This document shows positions 1 to 8,521 of a stretch of DNA of 64,000 nt, in pieces. Positions within the stretch are counted from its first letter, which is position 1. Every line of letters starts with the position of its first letter. The notes under the pieces were generated by a model that was not told the origin of the DNA, searched no databases, and saw nothing but the letters and a program-made list of their open reading frames with translations. This DNA is from an uncultured Acidobacteriaceae bacterium. GTDB lineage: Bacteria > Acidobacteriota > Terriglobia > Terriglobales > Acidobacteriaceae. Where the stretch lies: NCBI GenBank assembly GCA_903911925.1, contig CAIWFH010000146.1:1-64000 (forward strand). The letters are read 5' to 3'. Both the position numbers and the translations under genes were made by a program.

Positions 1-42
1 CCTTCACAACCGATCGAGGCCAAAGAAAAGTTGCGGAACTGG

Positions 43-71
43 AGTTAGAAGCTGCCAGCTGGAAGCTAACT
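43..71. other. Imperfect inverted repeat
   Basis: Outer arms AGTTAG (43-48) and CTAACT (66-71) enclose a second pair of AGCT arms, so the stretch can fold as a bulged hairpin. No clear T-run follows on either strand. It could be the end of a transcription unit lying left of the window, but the pairing is short and this is only a possibility. Confidence 0.25.
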
Positions 72-197
72 TCTTTGCCCTGACGATTCTGCGGCGAACT
101 CTTTTTAAATCACCAACTTGGACCGCAAACCACGCCACATCTCACTGAAAACAAGGAATTTCTTCCCAGAATCTAGGGGGAGGGGGGAGGGTCTTAA

Positions 198-641
198 GTG
201 TATCCCGTCTGTCGTCACATCATGCCCAACGGCAACTGCTGCCACTCGCCTGCACTGCGCGGCACGCCCTTTTGTTACTTCCACACCCGGCTCCATCGCC
301 TGGCCGCCGAGCAGAAAAAGGGCGACAACAAGCCGCTCTCGTTCCCTGTCTTGGAAGATCGAAGCGCCCTCCAGATCGCGGTGGGCCAGGTCCTCAACTC
401 CCTCGCCACTTGCAAGCTCGACGCAAAGTGCGCAGGCATCTTGCTTTACGGACTTCAGATCGCAACCCAGAATGTCGAACACAATCCGAACATCCTTACC
501 ACCGGTGCTGTCCAATCCATGACCCTGACCGAAGACGGTGAAGAACTCGCTCCCGAACGCATCGTCTGCCGGCCGGGACGCGACTGTCCCACCTGCGACC
601 GCAAAGACCATTGCGAAAACTACCAGCCCGCCGAGGAATAG
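198..641 (+). CDS. Small cysteine-rich hypothetical protein
   Basis: This encodes 147 residues of unknown function. The start is a GTG preceded about seven bases upstream by a strong GGGAGG. The protein has two Cys/His clusters, one at each end: Cys5, Cys14, Cys15, Cys26 and His29 near the N-terminus, and Cys124, Cys130, Cys133 and Cys139 near the C-terminus. Such spacing suggests one or two structural zinc sites. There is no signal peptide or membrane segment, so it is probably cytoplasmic. It lies about 100 bases upstream of uvrB on the same strand, separated by a low-complexity repeat. A nucleic-acid or protein-binding zinc protein is the natural guess, but no family is recognised. Confidence 0.7.
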   Translation: MYPVCRHIMPNGNCCHSPALRGTPFCYFHTRLHRLAAEQKKGDNKPLSFPVLEDRSALQIAVGQVLNSLATCKLDAKCAGILLYGLQIATQNVEHNPNILTTGAVQSMTLTEDGEELAPERIVCRPGRDCPTCDRKDHCENYQPAEE

Positions 642-710
642 TCCCGAGTCCCTGGTCCCGAGTCCCTTGGCCCTTGGCCCCTGGTCCCTGGCCCCTAGTC
701 CCGGGCCCCC
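641..710. repeat. Degenerate GTCCCTGG-type intergenic repeat
   Basis: About 70 bases of imperfect tandem units of the form TCCCTGG, TCCCGAG and CCCTTGG fill the space between the small cysteine-rich gene and uvrB. The same kind of sequence recurs near 9429-9458. The units are 7 to 12 bases and do not code for protein. Confidence 0.6.
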
Positions 711-747
711 TCTTCGCCCAATCTTCGCTCTTGCGGTATAATTCCGC

Positions 748-2739
748 ATGGACTTTCAACTCGTCACCAGCTACAAACCCAGGGGAGACCAGCCGCGGGC
801 GATCGAGGAACTCGTCCAGGGCCTGGCTGCGGGCGAGAAGCACCAGGTGCTGCTCGGCGTCACCGGCTCCGGCAAAACCTTCACCATGGCCAAGGTCATC
901 GAGCGGTCCAACCGGCCCGCGCTCATCCTGGCCCATAACAAGACCCTGGCAGCCCAGCTTTACCACGAGTTCAAGCAGTTCTTCCCCGGCAACGCGGTAG
1001 AGTACTTCGTCAGCTACTACGACTACTACCAGCCCGAGGCCTACATCCCCGCCGGCGACCTTTATATAGAAAAAGAAGCCACCATTAACGAGGAGCTCGA
1101 CAAACTGCGCCTCTCGGCGACCCGCTCGCTCTTCGAGCGCCGCGACTCCATCATCGTCAGCTCGGTCAGCTGCATTTACGGACTCGGTTCGCCTGAGGCG
1201 TATTACGGCATGCTGCTGCTCCTGGAAAAGGGTCAGCACATCAGCCGCAAAGACATTACCCGCCGTCTCGTTGAAATCCTCTACGAACGCAACGACGCCG
1301 ACTTCCGGCGTGGCACCTTCCGCGTGCGCGGCGACGTCATCGAGGTCTTCCCCACCTACGACGAAACCGCTTACCGCATCGAGATGTTCGGTGACGAGAT
1401 TGAATCCCTCTCCCAAATCGACCCGCTCTTCGGCACCGTGAAGCAGAAGTACTCGCGCCTGCCCATCTACCCCAAAAGCCACTACGTGATGCAGCCCGAG
1501 CGCAAGGCCGAAGCCATCGAGACAATCCTCGCCGAGCTCAACGAACGCGTTGCCCAGTTGGAGTCCGAAGGCCGCATGGTCGAGGCGCAGCGCGTCCACC
1601 AGCGAACCCGCTTCGACCTGGAGATGATCAAGTCGATGGGCTACTGCCACGGCATCGAGAACTACTCGCGGCACTTCAGCGGCCGCCTGCCCGGCGAGGC
1701 GCCTCCGACCCTGCTCGACTACTTTCCCCGCGACTTCCTGCTCTTCGTAGACGAGAGCCACGCGACCATTCCGCAGGTCCACGGCATGTGGTTCGGCGAC
1801 CGCAGCCGCAAGGCGAATCTCGTCGACTACGGCTTCCGCCTGCCCTCGGCCATGGACAACCGCCCGCTGAAGTTCGAGGAGTTCGAGAACCGCATCCACC
1901 AGACCATCTATGTCTCCGCCACGCCGGGACCGTATGAACTGACGCGCTCGGCCGGTGTCGTCGTCGAGCAAGTCATTCGTCCCACCGGCCTTGTCGATCC
2001 CGAAGTCGAGATTCGCCCCGTCAAGGGCCAGATTGATGATCTGCTTGCCGAGATTCGCGACCGCGCCAAGCGCAACGAGCGTGTCCTTGTCACCACCCTC
2101 ACCAAGCGCATGTCAGAGGATCTGGCCGGCTACTACACCGAGGTCGGCGTGCGCTGCCGCTACATGCACTCTGAGATCGAAACCCTGGAGCGCGTCAAGT
2201 TGCTGGCCGGCCTGCGCCGCGGCGAGTACGACGCCCTGATCGGCATCAACCTGCTGCGCGAAGGCCTTGATCTGCCTGAAGTATCTCTCGTGGCCATTCT
2301 GGATGCCGACAAGGAAGGCTTCCTGCGCTCAGCCGGGTCGCTCATCCAGACAATGGGCCGCGCGGCGCGTCACCTCGAGGGCAAGGCGATTCTCTACGCC
2401 GACCGCATCACCGACTCCATGCGCCGGGCGATGGATGAGACCGACCGCCGGCGTACCGTGCAGCGGGCCTACAACGAGGAGCACGGGATTACTCCGCAAT
2501 CCATCATTAACAAGATGGACATGGGCCTGGCCGAGATCATGAAAGCCGAGTACGGCGAGGTGGCCGAGGAAGAGGCAGCCGCGATGCCCGCCTTCGCCTC
2601 TCAAGGAGAGCTCGACGCCTATATCGCCAAACTGGAAACCGAGATGCGCGATGCGGCCAAGAAATTCGAGTTCGAAAAAGCCGCCAAATTACGTGACTCC
2701 ATCAAGGAACTTCGGGAGAAGGAGATTCTGTTCGGCTAG
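748..2739 (+). CDS. uvrB: UvrABC excinuclease subunit B
   Basis: UvrB is the damage-verifying helicase-like subunit of nucleotide excision repair; it is loaded on DNA by UvrA and recruits UvrC. The 663-residue length is normal for the family. The Walker A motif GVTGSGKT is at residues 37-44, followed by the aromatic damage-probing hairpin (YYDYYQPEAYIP, about residues 92-103), the Walker B box DESH and the helicase motif GINLLREGLDLPE in the second RecA-like domain. The last 40 residues form the UVR coiled-coil that contacts UvrC. The start is an ATG just after the intergenic repeat. No uvrA or uvrC is in the window. Identification is secure. Confidence 0.98.
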   Translation: MDFQLVTSYKPRGDQPRAIEELVQGLAAGEKHQVLLGVTGSGKTFTMAKVIERSNRPALILAHNKTLAAQLYHEFKQFFPGNAVEYFVSYYDYYQPEAYIPAGDLYIEKEATINEELDKLRLSATRSLFERRDSIIVSSVSCIYGLGSPEAYYGMLLLLEKGQHISRKDITRRLVEILYERNDADFRRGTFRVRGDVIEVFPTYDETAYRIEMFGDEIESLSQIDPLFGTVKQKYSRLPIYPKSHYVMQPERKAEAIETILAELNERVAQLESEGRMVEAQRVHQRTRFDLEMIKSMGYCHGIENYSRHFSGRLPGEAPPTLLDYFPRDFLLFVDESHATIPQVHGMWFGDRSRKANLVDYGFRLPSAMDNRPLKFEEFENRIHQTIYVSATPGPYELTRSAGVVVEQVIRPTGLVDPEVEIRPVKGQIDDLLAEIRDRAKRNERVLVTTLTKRMSEDLAGYYTEVGVRCRYMHSEIETLERVKLLAGLRRGEYDALIGINLLREGLDLPEVSLVAILDADKEGFLRSAGSLIQTMGRAARHLEGKAILYADRITDSMRRAMDETDRRRTVQRAYNEEHGITPQSIINKMDMGLAEIMKAEYGEVAEEEAAAMPAFASQGELDAYIAKLETEMRDAAKKFEFEKAAKLRDSIKELREKEILFG

Positions 2740-2846
2740 TGGCTCCCCTGCCAGGCTTGATAGACGCAAGCAACCGATAGAGGCGCCGCCCCATCTTACC
2801 TGCGTAGTCCCTGCGGTCAAGCCTCGGTCGCGGGAATCGGGGTTTA

Positions 2847-3230
2847 ATGCCGACAATTTTATTAGTGGACTGCGATCCTCTCCAGGCGCTCCTCCGTAAA
2901 TCCATCCTGGAACAAAAATTTCCCGACGTTCGCCGCGTAAGCGACGCCGCTGAAGCTCTATGTCTTATTGAACAGCCTAACTTCGCCTCAAATCTCGCGC
3001 TCATTGTCACCGGCCGCCAGAGGCCGGGAATAAGCGGTCCCGACTTCGTCGCTGAAATTGTTCGGCGCTTGCCGGAGTTGCCGGTGCTGGTTCTTGGCAG
3101 CGGTGCTGAAACTGCAAGCGACTACCCACATTATGCTGGTATTTGCTTCCGATCCAGATCGATTGCCAGCGAAGAACTGCTGGCGCTGACCGGCATGATG
3201 ATCGCCCGAGGCCACTTGGACGCCGCCTGA
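2847..3230 (+). CDS. Receiver-like protein lacking the phosphoacceptor Asp
   Basis: This is a 127-residue single-domain protein with the fold pattern of a CheY-like receiver. It starts ILLVDCDP, keeping two of the three N-terminal acidic positions (Asp8, Asp10). At the usual phosphorylation site, just before RQRPGISG, there is Thr55-Gly56 instead of Asp, and the conserved Lys near the C-terminus is replaced (FRSRS, residues 101-105). It is therefore unlikely to be phosphorylated and may act as a constitutive or protein-binding pseudo-receiver. No output domain is attached. It stands alone between uvrB and the first ccm cassette. An ATG preceded by a G-rich stretch is taken as the start. Confidence 0.75.
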   Translation: MPTILLVDCDPLQALLRKSILEQKFPDVRRVSDAAEALCLIEQPNFASNLALIVTGRQRPGISGPDFVAEIVRRLPELPVLVLGSGAETASDYPHYAGICFRSRSIASEELLALTGMMIARGHLDAA

Positions 3231-3293
3231 ACGTGGCCTGCGATGTCTGCACAAACCAACTACAAGCACCTGTGTGTTTCATCCACCCTCTTA

Positions 3294-3311
3294 GTGTGAT
3301 TCAAATCACAC
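3294..3311. promoter_or_regulatory. Crp/Fnr-type palindromic operator upstream of ccm cassette 1
   Basis: Perfect eight-base arms, GTGTGATT at 3294-3301 and AATCACAC at 3304-3311, are separated by two bases. This fits the classical Crp pattern TGTGAT-N4-ATCACA exactly. It lies about 190 bases before the ccmF start codon in the gap after the receiver-like gene. A matching site precedes the second ccm cassette at 33792-33807. The similarity to a Crp site is seen directly; binding by a particular regulator is inferred. Confidence 0.7.
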
Positions 3312-3499
3312 GCCTGAAGCCCTCTCCAGATAGAGAATTGGCCTGTCGGTAGGCCGACGGACTCCCCGTCCGCGTGCGAAAATCATCGTGGAGTCCCCGA
3401 ATCAATGTGGAGCGGTTTCCCCCGAGTTTGTGCGGTGCATCTTGTGCTGTGCAAGGAGAGTTGGAGCGGCTTCGATCAACGCAAATTGGAGAACCGCAA

Positions 3500-5515
3500 G
3501 TGGCAACCTTTGGAAGTCTGTCTCTACTCATCGCCCTGGCATTAGCCGCTTACAACCTGCTCGCCGGGGCTGTAGCCTTGCGCCTGCTGGCTACCGGACA
3601 ACCAGCCCGCATCCAGCCTGAACGGCTGGCTGATACCGCGAGGCGGGCCGGAATTGCGGGCTTTGTAGCCGTCACCGCGGCCGCTTTCGCGTTGGTCTGG
3701 TCGGTTTTCGCCAACGATTTTTCCATCACCTACATCATGGAGCACTCGAACCGCGACCTGCCCGGCGCTTACAAATTTTCCGCGCTGTGGAGCGGGCAGG
3801 AAGGCTCCCTTCTGCTGTGGGCGTGGCTGCTGGCGGTGTATGGCTTTGTGCTTCGCCTCACGCACAAGACGGATGTTCGCCTGTACGCCTATGCCGGAAC
3901 CATCCTGGCAGCCGTGCAGGTCTTCTTCCTGGCGATTTTGAACTTTGCCGCACCACCGTTCTCGCTGATGAAGGGCACCATTCCCGAGGACGGCAACGGG
4001 CTCAATCCGCTGCTGCAATATCCGGAGATGGTGATTCATCCTCCGCTGCTTTACCTGGGCTACGTGGGGTTCACCATTCCCTTCGCTTTTGCGCTGGGCG
4101 CCCTGATGATGCGCTATCCCGGCGAGAAGTGGATCAAGATTACCCGCGTCTGGACCTTGGTTACCTGGCTATTCCTCACCTGCGGCATCTTCCTGGGCAT
4201 GCACTGGGCGTACGCCGTGCTTGGTTGGGGTGGCTACTGGGGTTGGGACCCGGTCGAAAACGCGAGTTTCATGCCCTGGCTTACCGGCACCGCGTTTCTG
4301 CACTCGGTAATGATGCAGGAAAAGAAAGGGATGATGAAGAGCTGGAATGTCTGGCTCATCTTCTCCACCTTCCTGCTCACGCTGCTGGGCACGTTGCTTA
4401 CCCGCGCCGGACTCGTCAGTTCGGTTCACGCATTCGCCCAGTCATCCATAGGCAACTGGTTTGTGGCCTTCATGGTCATCGTGCTGGTGGTTTGCATTTT
4501 CACCTACGTCTTGCAGCGGCGCCACCTGAAGAGCGAACATCACCTGGAATCGCTCGTGAGCCGCGAGTCGAGCTTCCTGTTTAACAATCTCGTTTTGCTG
4601 ACTGCCTGCTTCGTAATCCTCTGGGGAACACTCTTCCCCATCCTGAGCGAATACGCACAAGGCAGCAAGGTGACCGTGGGCGCGCCGTTCTATAATCGGG
4701 TGGCCGTGCCAATCGGCTTGTTCCTGCTCCTTTTGACGGGCGTTGGGCCGCTGCTGCCCTGGCGGGCCACGTCGATCAAGAGCATTCGCCGCAACTTCAT
4801 TTTGCCAATCGTCGCGCTGTGGGCTACGGTCATTGTTTGCCTGGCTGTGGGAGTGCGCCCCTGGAAAGACGGCTCGTTCGACAGCGGAAACTTCTACGCG
4901 CTGGTGGCCTTTGCCATGTCGGCCAGCGTATTTGCCGCCATCGTCATGGAGTTCCTGCGCGGCGGCGCCGTCATCGCTAAACAGACCGGGCGGAACCTGC
5001 TGGTTGCCACATGGATGCTGACGCGCCGCAACACGCGCCGCTACGGCGGCTACATCATCCACATTGGCGTGGTGATTGTGGTGGTTGGGTTGGCCGGAGC
5101 GGCCTTCAACCGCAACGTCGAGAAAGAAATGGCGCTGGGTGACAAACTTGAGATCGGCCCTTACACGCTGGAATCCATCGGCGGAACCCAGGACACCAAT
5201 CCCAATTACGACTCCTGGTACGCGGTGCTGGATGTTTCGCGTGGCGGCAAGAAACAATTCCAAATGACGCCGGAAAAACGCGTCTACCATGCCAGCGGGC
5301 AACCGCAGACCATGGTTGCCATTCACTCGACCCCCAGCTGGGATTTGTACGTAGTGTATGAAGGCGCCAACCCCGACACCGGGCAGCCCATCATCAAGGC
5401 CTTCCTCAATCCCCTGGTGGGATGGATTTGGGCCGGCGTGGCGTTGATGTTCTTTGGCACCATAGTGGCGCTGGTTCCGAGCCAAAAACCCGCTGCACAA
5501 AAAGGAGGCCAATAA
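3500..5515 (+). CDS. ccmF: Cytochrome c heme lyase CcmF, copy 1
   Basis: CcmF is the multi-pass inner-membrane heme lyase subunit that attaches heme to apocytochrome c in the system I pathway. The tryptophan-rich signature WGGYWGWDPVENASFMPW is at residues 243-260, and a conserved HPP is near residue 180. The 671-residue length and many hydrophobic segments fit the family. I chose GTG 3500 as start: TGGAGAA lies seven bases upstream, and the paralogue at 33896 begins with the same residues (MAxxGSLSLLIALAL). The open frame continues upstream to 3374 without support. The stop overlaps the next ATG (TAATG). First gene of a four-gene cassette repeated at 33.9 kb; no ccmA-E genes are nearby. Confidence 0.95.
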   Translation: MATFGSLSLLIALALAAYNLLAGAVALRLLATGQPARIQPERLADTARRAGIAGFVAVTAAAFALVWSVFANDFSITYIMEHSNRDLPGAYKFSALWSGQEGSLLLWAWLLAVYGFVLRLTHKTDVRLYAYAGTILAAVQVFFLAILNFAAPPFSLMKGTIPEDGNGLNPLLQYPEMVIHPPLLYLGYVGFTIPFAFALGALMMRYPGEKWIKITRVWTLVTWLFLTCGIFLGMHWAYAVLGWGGYWGWDPVENASFMPWLTGTAFLHSVMMQEKKGMMKSWNVWLIFSTFLLTLLGTLLTRAGLVSSVHAFAQSSIGNWFVAFMVIVLVVCIFTYVLQRRHLKSEHHLESLVSRESSFLFNNLVLLTACFVILWGTLFPILSEYAQGSKVTVGAPFYNRVAVPIGLFLLLLTGVGPLLPWRATSIKSIRRNFILPIVALWATVIVCLAVGVRPWKDGSFDSGNFYALVAFAMSASVFAAIVMEFLRGGAVIAKQTGRNLLVATWMLTRRNTRRYGGYIIHIGVVIVVVGLAGAAFNRNVEKEMALGDKLEIGPYTLESIGGTQDTNPNYDSWYAVLDVSRGGKKQFQMTPEKRVYHASGQPQTMVAIHSTPSWDLYVVYEGANPDTGQPIIKAFLNPLVGWIWAGVALMFFGTIVALVPSQKPAAQKGGQ

Positions 5516-6018
5516 TGGGTGCTCCCGCACGCATGAACCTTTGGACAAAAGCGGTGGAAGTCATGGTGCTGGCCGTGGCCGTGTGCTTCTCCCTTGGAGC
5601 CACGGACGCCAGTTCGCGATTCAACGATCTGGGTCACCGCCTGATGTGCACCTGCAGTTGCGCGCAACTGCTGGGCGAGTGCAACCACGTAGGCTGCCAG
5701 GAGTCTGGCCGCGAGCGCAATGAACTCACCGCGGCCATTGCCGCCGGACAAAGCGACGAGCAGATTCTTGCCGCCTTTGCCACCAAGTACGGAGCAACCG
5801 TGCTGGCAGCTCCCACTGCCCACGGCTTTGACCTCGTGGCGTGGGTTGCGCCGTTCGCTGTGTTTGCCGCGGCTTTGCTGGGCACCATTCTGCTGGTACG
5901 GCGATGGTCGGTGGGCAAGACGCAGGTGGCCGCCGCAACCGACAACGATCCGGCCGCTCTTGCATTGCGCGAGAAGATTCGCAGGGAAACAGACACCAAC
6001 AACGATGGAGGGTTTTAG
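5515..6018 (+). CDS. ccmH: CcmH-family cytochrome c maturation thioredox protein, copy 1
   Basis: This 167-residue protein has an N-terminal hydrophobic segment (signal anchor), a short periplasmic Cys-rich stretch, an alpha-helical part and a C-terminal membrane helix (LVAWVAPFAVFAAALLG). That is the CcmH layout, but the usual LRCxxC is replaced by MCTCSCAQLLGECNHVGC, with five cysteines. In system I, CcmH helps keep apocytochrome cysteines reduced. The ATG overlaps the ccmF stop, and AAAGGAGG lies just upstream. The position between ccmF and a CcmI-like gene supports the call. The second copy at 35953 keeps the same cysteines, so the variant motif is not a mutation. Confidence 0.85.
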   Translation: MGAPARMNLWTKAVEVMVLAVAVCFSLGATDASSRFNDLGHRLMCTCSCAQLLGECNHVGCQESGRERNELTAAIAAGQSDEQILAAFATKYGATVLAAPTAHGFDLVAWVAPFAVFAAALLGTILLVRRWSVGKTQVAAATDNDPAALALREKIRRETDTNNDGGF

Positions 6019-6021
6019 GCC

Positions 6022-6300
6022 ATGACTGAATCCCTGGGATTGATAATGGGCGCAATTCTGGCGCTGGTGCTGATCGTCTACACCTTCTGGCCTGAGAATA
6101 TTTTCGCCAGCCAGCGGGAGAAGACACACTTGGACTACCTGTTGGAGCGCAAGGACCAGCTTTACGAAAACCTGCGCGATTTGAGCTTTGAGTACCGTGC
6201 CGGGAAGTATCCTGAAGAGGACTTTGTTGTGCAGCGGACCCAACTTGAAAACGAGACAGCGCAGTTGATGGCGGAGATAGAGCGGTTGCAGCAGGCCTGA
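6022..6300 (+). CDS. CcmI-like small membrane protein, copy 1
   Basis: This encodes 92 residues with one N-terminal membrane helix (about residues 6-22) followed by a charged helical region. The segment LYENLRDLSFEYRAGKYPEE, about residues 47-66, resembles the start of CcmI, where a membrane anchor is followed by a similar helix carrying a GKxxEEdf pattern. The large TPR part of CcmI is absent. It starts three bases after the ccmH stop with GGAGG upstream. A role in presenting apocytochrome c to CcmF/CcmH is inferred from position; the paralogue is at 36451. Confidence 0.75.
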   Translation: MTESLGLIMGAILALVLIVYTFWPENIFASQREKTHLDYLLERKDQLYENLRDLSFEYRAGKYPEEDFVVQRTQLENETAQLMAEIERLQQA

Positions 6301-6393
6301 ACACCGCAAATGCTGTCACTTTGGGCACGTTTACTCGCGGATGCGAGATACGCCCAGGGTTTACCAGCGTTGGCCCGCCCAAAATGCCGGGTG

Positions 6394-6430
6394 CCCTATC
6401 CATTCGCCGTCTTTCTGGCGAATGGGTGGG
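6394..6430. repeat. Intergenic hairpin element
   Basis: The arms CCATTCGCC (6400-6408) and GGCGAATGG (6417-6425) pair perfectly around an eight-base loop, and the stem continues outward through G-T pairs to about 14 pairs. It sits in the 263-base gap between the CcmI-like gene and the carboxypeptidase-regulatory-like gene. There is no T-run, so a mobile palindromic repeat is more likely than a terminator, although it may attenuate transcription within the cassette. Confidence 0.55.
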
Positions 6431-6563
6431 ATACCACAACACTCAAATAGCTCCGTTCTTCAGAAGCGACAAAAGCGAAGGGAGTCGAAGGTCCTGTGTT
6501 TGCTCCTCTTCCTATCTCATGACCAATGCAACCCACGCCCCACTCATAGGATTGCCAAACGAT

Positions 6564-7856
6564 ATGAAACTGACACAGTTTGTTTTTCGCACTTTTGCCT
6601 TGAGCCTGCTTTTCGCGGGCGCGCTGGCCGTGGCCGCTCCTATTACCGGCACGGTGACCAACAAGACCACGGGCAAGCCTGCAGTGGGCGATCCCGTGGT
6701 GCTGGTGGACGTGCAGGCCGGCATGGGCGAGGTGGCAACCACCACCACCGACGCCCGTGGGCACTATGCTCTGAAGACCCCCGGCAACAGCAACTACCTG
6801 GTACGCGTGACCCACCAGGGAAGCACCTATTTTATCGGCGCGCCACAAGGCGGCGGCTCGGGCGACCTCACGGTCTATGACGTGGCCTCGAAGGTGCAGG
6901 GTGTTTCGATTGAGGCCGACGTGCTGGAGATGGAGAGCGACAACGGCCAGCTCCGCGTCATCGAGCGGTACTTTGTGCACAACACAAGTTCGCCGCCGCT
7001 GACGCAGTGGAGCCAGCGCTCGTTTGAGATCGTGATGCCGCCGGATGCGGTGCTCGCGGGAGCGGAGGCGCAGCGGCCCAGCGGCCTGCCAACCAGCATC
7101 AAGCTTGACCCGAATGGCGCCAAGGGGCACTATTCGTTCAATTTCCCCATCCAGCCTGACCAGGGAGACAAGAACACTCTTTTCCAACTCAGCTATTCGG
7201 TCCCGTACAGCAACGGCAAGTTCAACTTCAAAGCCCAGATGTCGTTGCCAACGGAGAACCTGGCTGTCCTGCTGCCCATGAGCATGGTTTTCGCCGGCGG
7301 CGCTGGAGCGGAGTTCCGGTCGGTCAAGGAAGACCCCGGCATCCAGACCTTTATCGCCAAAAACGTGACTCCGGGAAAGGTAGTGGAATACGCCATCTCG
7401 GGCACCGGCCAAATTCCGCGCGAACAGCAGGGAGCTCCGGCAGGACAACAGGCGGATACCGGCATGGGATCGCAGGACGGCGGCAGCCCCGAGGCCGGAG
7501 CTACCGGTAAGCCAGGCGGCGGCATAGGCAACCCCATCAACACCCCAGACCCGTTAACCAAGTACAAATGGTGGATTCTCAGTGCGCTGGCGCTGTTGCT
7601 GGCCGCAGGCGCGGCCCTGCTCCTGCGCAAACCGGCTGAGATGCCTGCCGGCACTGTGGTGGCCCAACCAACTCCAGCAACCGCGCCGGGGATTGCCGCT
7701 CCATCCATCAGGCAAGGTTCGCTGCTGGATGCACTGAAGGAAGAGATGTTTGCCCTGGAGAGTGAAAAACTCTCGGGAACCATCAGTCCGGCCGAATACG
7801 CCGAAGTCAAGGTGGCTCTGGAGACCGTGCTCAGGCGAGCGTTGAAAAGGAAATAG
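6564..7856 (+). CDS. Secreted carboxypeptidase-regulatory-like protein with C-terminal anchor, copy 1
   Basis: The 430-residue protein begins with a signal peptide ending near AVAAP, then a carboxypeptidase-regulatory-like domain (ITGTVTNKTTGKPAVGD onward, about residues 28-110), and a long beta-rich part. A membrane helix follows a KYKWW motif at about residue 333, and the tail (LESEKLSGTISPAEYAEVKV) recalls the CcmI-like gene two positions upstream. It probably sits in the inner membrane with a periplasmic beta domain. ATG 6564 is preferred because it gives a clean signal peptide; the frame is open from 6321. Membership in the ccm cassette is shown by the paralogue at 37027 in the same order. 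Function is unknown. Confidence 0.8.
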   Translation: MKLTQFVFRTFALSLLFAGALAVAAPITGTVTNKTTGKPAVGDPVVLVDVQAGMGEVATTTTDARGHYALKTPGNSNYLVRVTHQGSTYFIGAPQGGGSGDLTVYDVASKVQGVSIEADVLEMESDNGQLRVIERYFVHNTSSPPLTQWSQRSFEIVMPPDAVLAGAEAQRPSGLPTSIKLDPNGAKGHYSFNFPIQPDQGDKNTLFQLSYSVPYSNGKFNFKAQMSLPTENLAVLLPMSMVFAGGAGAEFRSVKEDPGIQTFIAKNVTPGKVVEYAISGTGQIPREQQGAPAGQQADTGMGSQDGGSPEAGATGKPGGGIGNPINTPDPLTKYKWWILSALALLLAAGAALLLRKPAEMPAGTVVAQPTPATAPGIAAPSIRQGSLLDALKEEMFALESEKLSGTISPAEYAEVKVALETVLRRALKRK

Positions 7857-7863
7857 CAAGTGA

Positions 7864-7921
7864 GCGGGTCAGCAGGTTAGCGAGTCGGAAAACCGAAAAT
7901 CGCGCTGACCCGCTGACCTGC
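7864..7921. repeat. Inverted repeat after ccm cassette 1
   Basis: The 19-base arms 7864-7882 and 7903-7921 pair at 16 of 19 positions, with units of the type GCGGGTCAGCAGGTTAGCG. The loop is 20 bases and no T-run follows. It may mark the end of the ccm transcript or be one of the degenerate intergenic repeats in the window. Confidence 0.45.
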
Positions 7922-7967
7922 TGCTGGTTCCTATTCCCGATTCCCTGCCCCGTTGTATTCTTGCCAC

Positions 7968-8459
7968 ATGAAAACTCTGCTTCGTTCGCTTCTTTACCTG
8001 GCGCTGATGGTGTGGCTGGGCTCTGAAGTCTTCTTTCCCATCGTTGCCGCCGTAGCCTTCAGCACGTTGCGCCCCGATACGCACACCGCCGGGATGATCG
8101 TACGGCAGTTGCTGACGATTCTCCACGGCATGGGGCTTGTGTCGGGCATGGTGGCCATGGCGCTGCTGGCTTTGGCGCCCGCATGGGGCATCTACAAGCC
8201 GCGTACGGTGCTGGCGCCCATGGGCCTGGTGCTGGTGATGATTGCTTTCACCGTCTATGCGCAGTTCGGGATTATTCCCGCAATGGAGCGAGACCGCATT
8301 GCGGCGGGCGGGGCCATTGACGCAGCCGATGCCGCCAACGTGAGCCGCCTGGATTTCGAGCGTCTCCACAATCGCAGCGAGCACGTGGAGGAAGCCATTC
8401 TGCTGCTGGGGCTGGCCACGGTGGCGTTGGTGGCTAAGGCAGAGACAGGACGAGTCTAG
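7968..8459 (+). CDS. DUF4149-type four-helix membrane protein
   Basis: This is a 163-residue integral membrane protein with about four hydrophobic helices. The opening (VWLGSEVFFPIVAAVAFSTL) and the overall pattern fit the DUF4149 family (TMEM205-like), whose function is not established. ATG 7968 is chosen; an upstream TTG at 7953 would add five residues without support. A short charged loop (about residues 108-135) precedes the last helix, and the C-terminus is cytoplasmic or periplasmic and short. It stands alone between the ccm cassette and the CPBP gene. Confidence 0.8.
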   Translation: MKTLLRSLLYLALMVWLGSEVFFPIVAAVAFSTLRPDTHTAGMIVRQLLTILHGMGLVSGMVAMALLALAPAWGIYKPRTVLAPMGLVLVMIAFTVYAQFGIIPAMERDRIAAGGAIDAADAANVSRLDFERLHNRSEHVEEAILLLGLATVALVAKAETGRV

Positions 8460-8521
8460 CTCGGTGTCACTGCTTTGAGCGGCCTCTTCGTGATAGCCTT
8501 TTCGGCCAAAGGAATCTTCCG

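Noticed and set aside
496..1971. Minus-strand frame of 491 residues opposite uvrB
   Set aside because: It is a high-GC shadow of uvrB with no recognisable motif; uvrB on the plus strand is certain.
3374..3499. Upstream extension of the first ccmF by 42 residues
   Set aside because: The extension is not present in the paralogue, and GTG 3500 has a ribosome site at the right distance.
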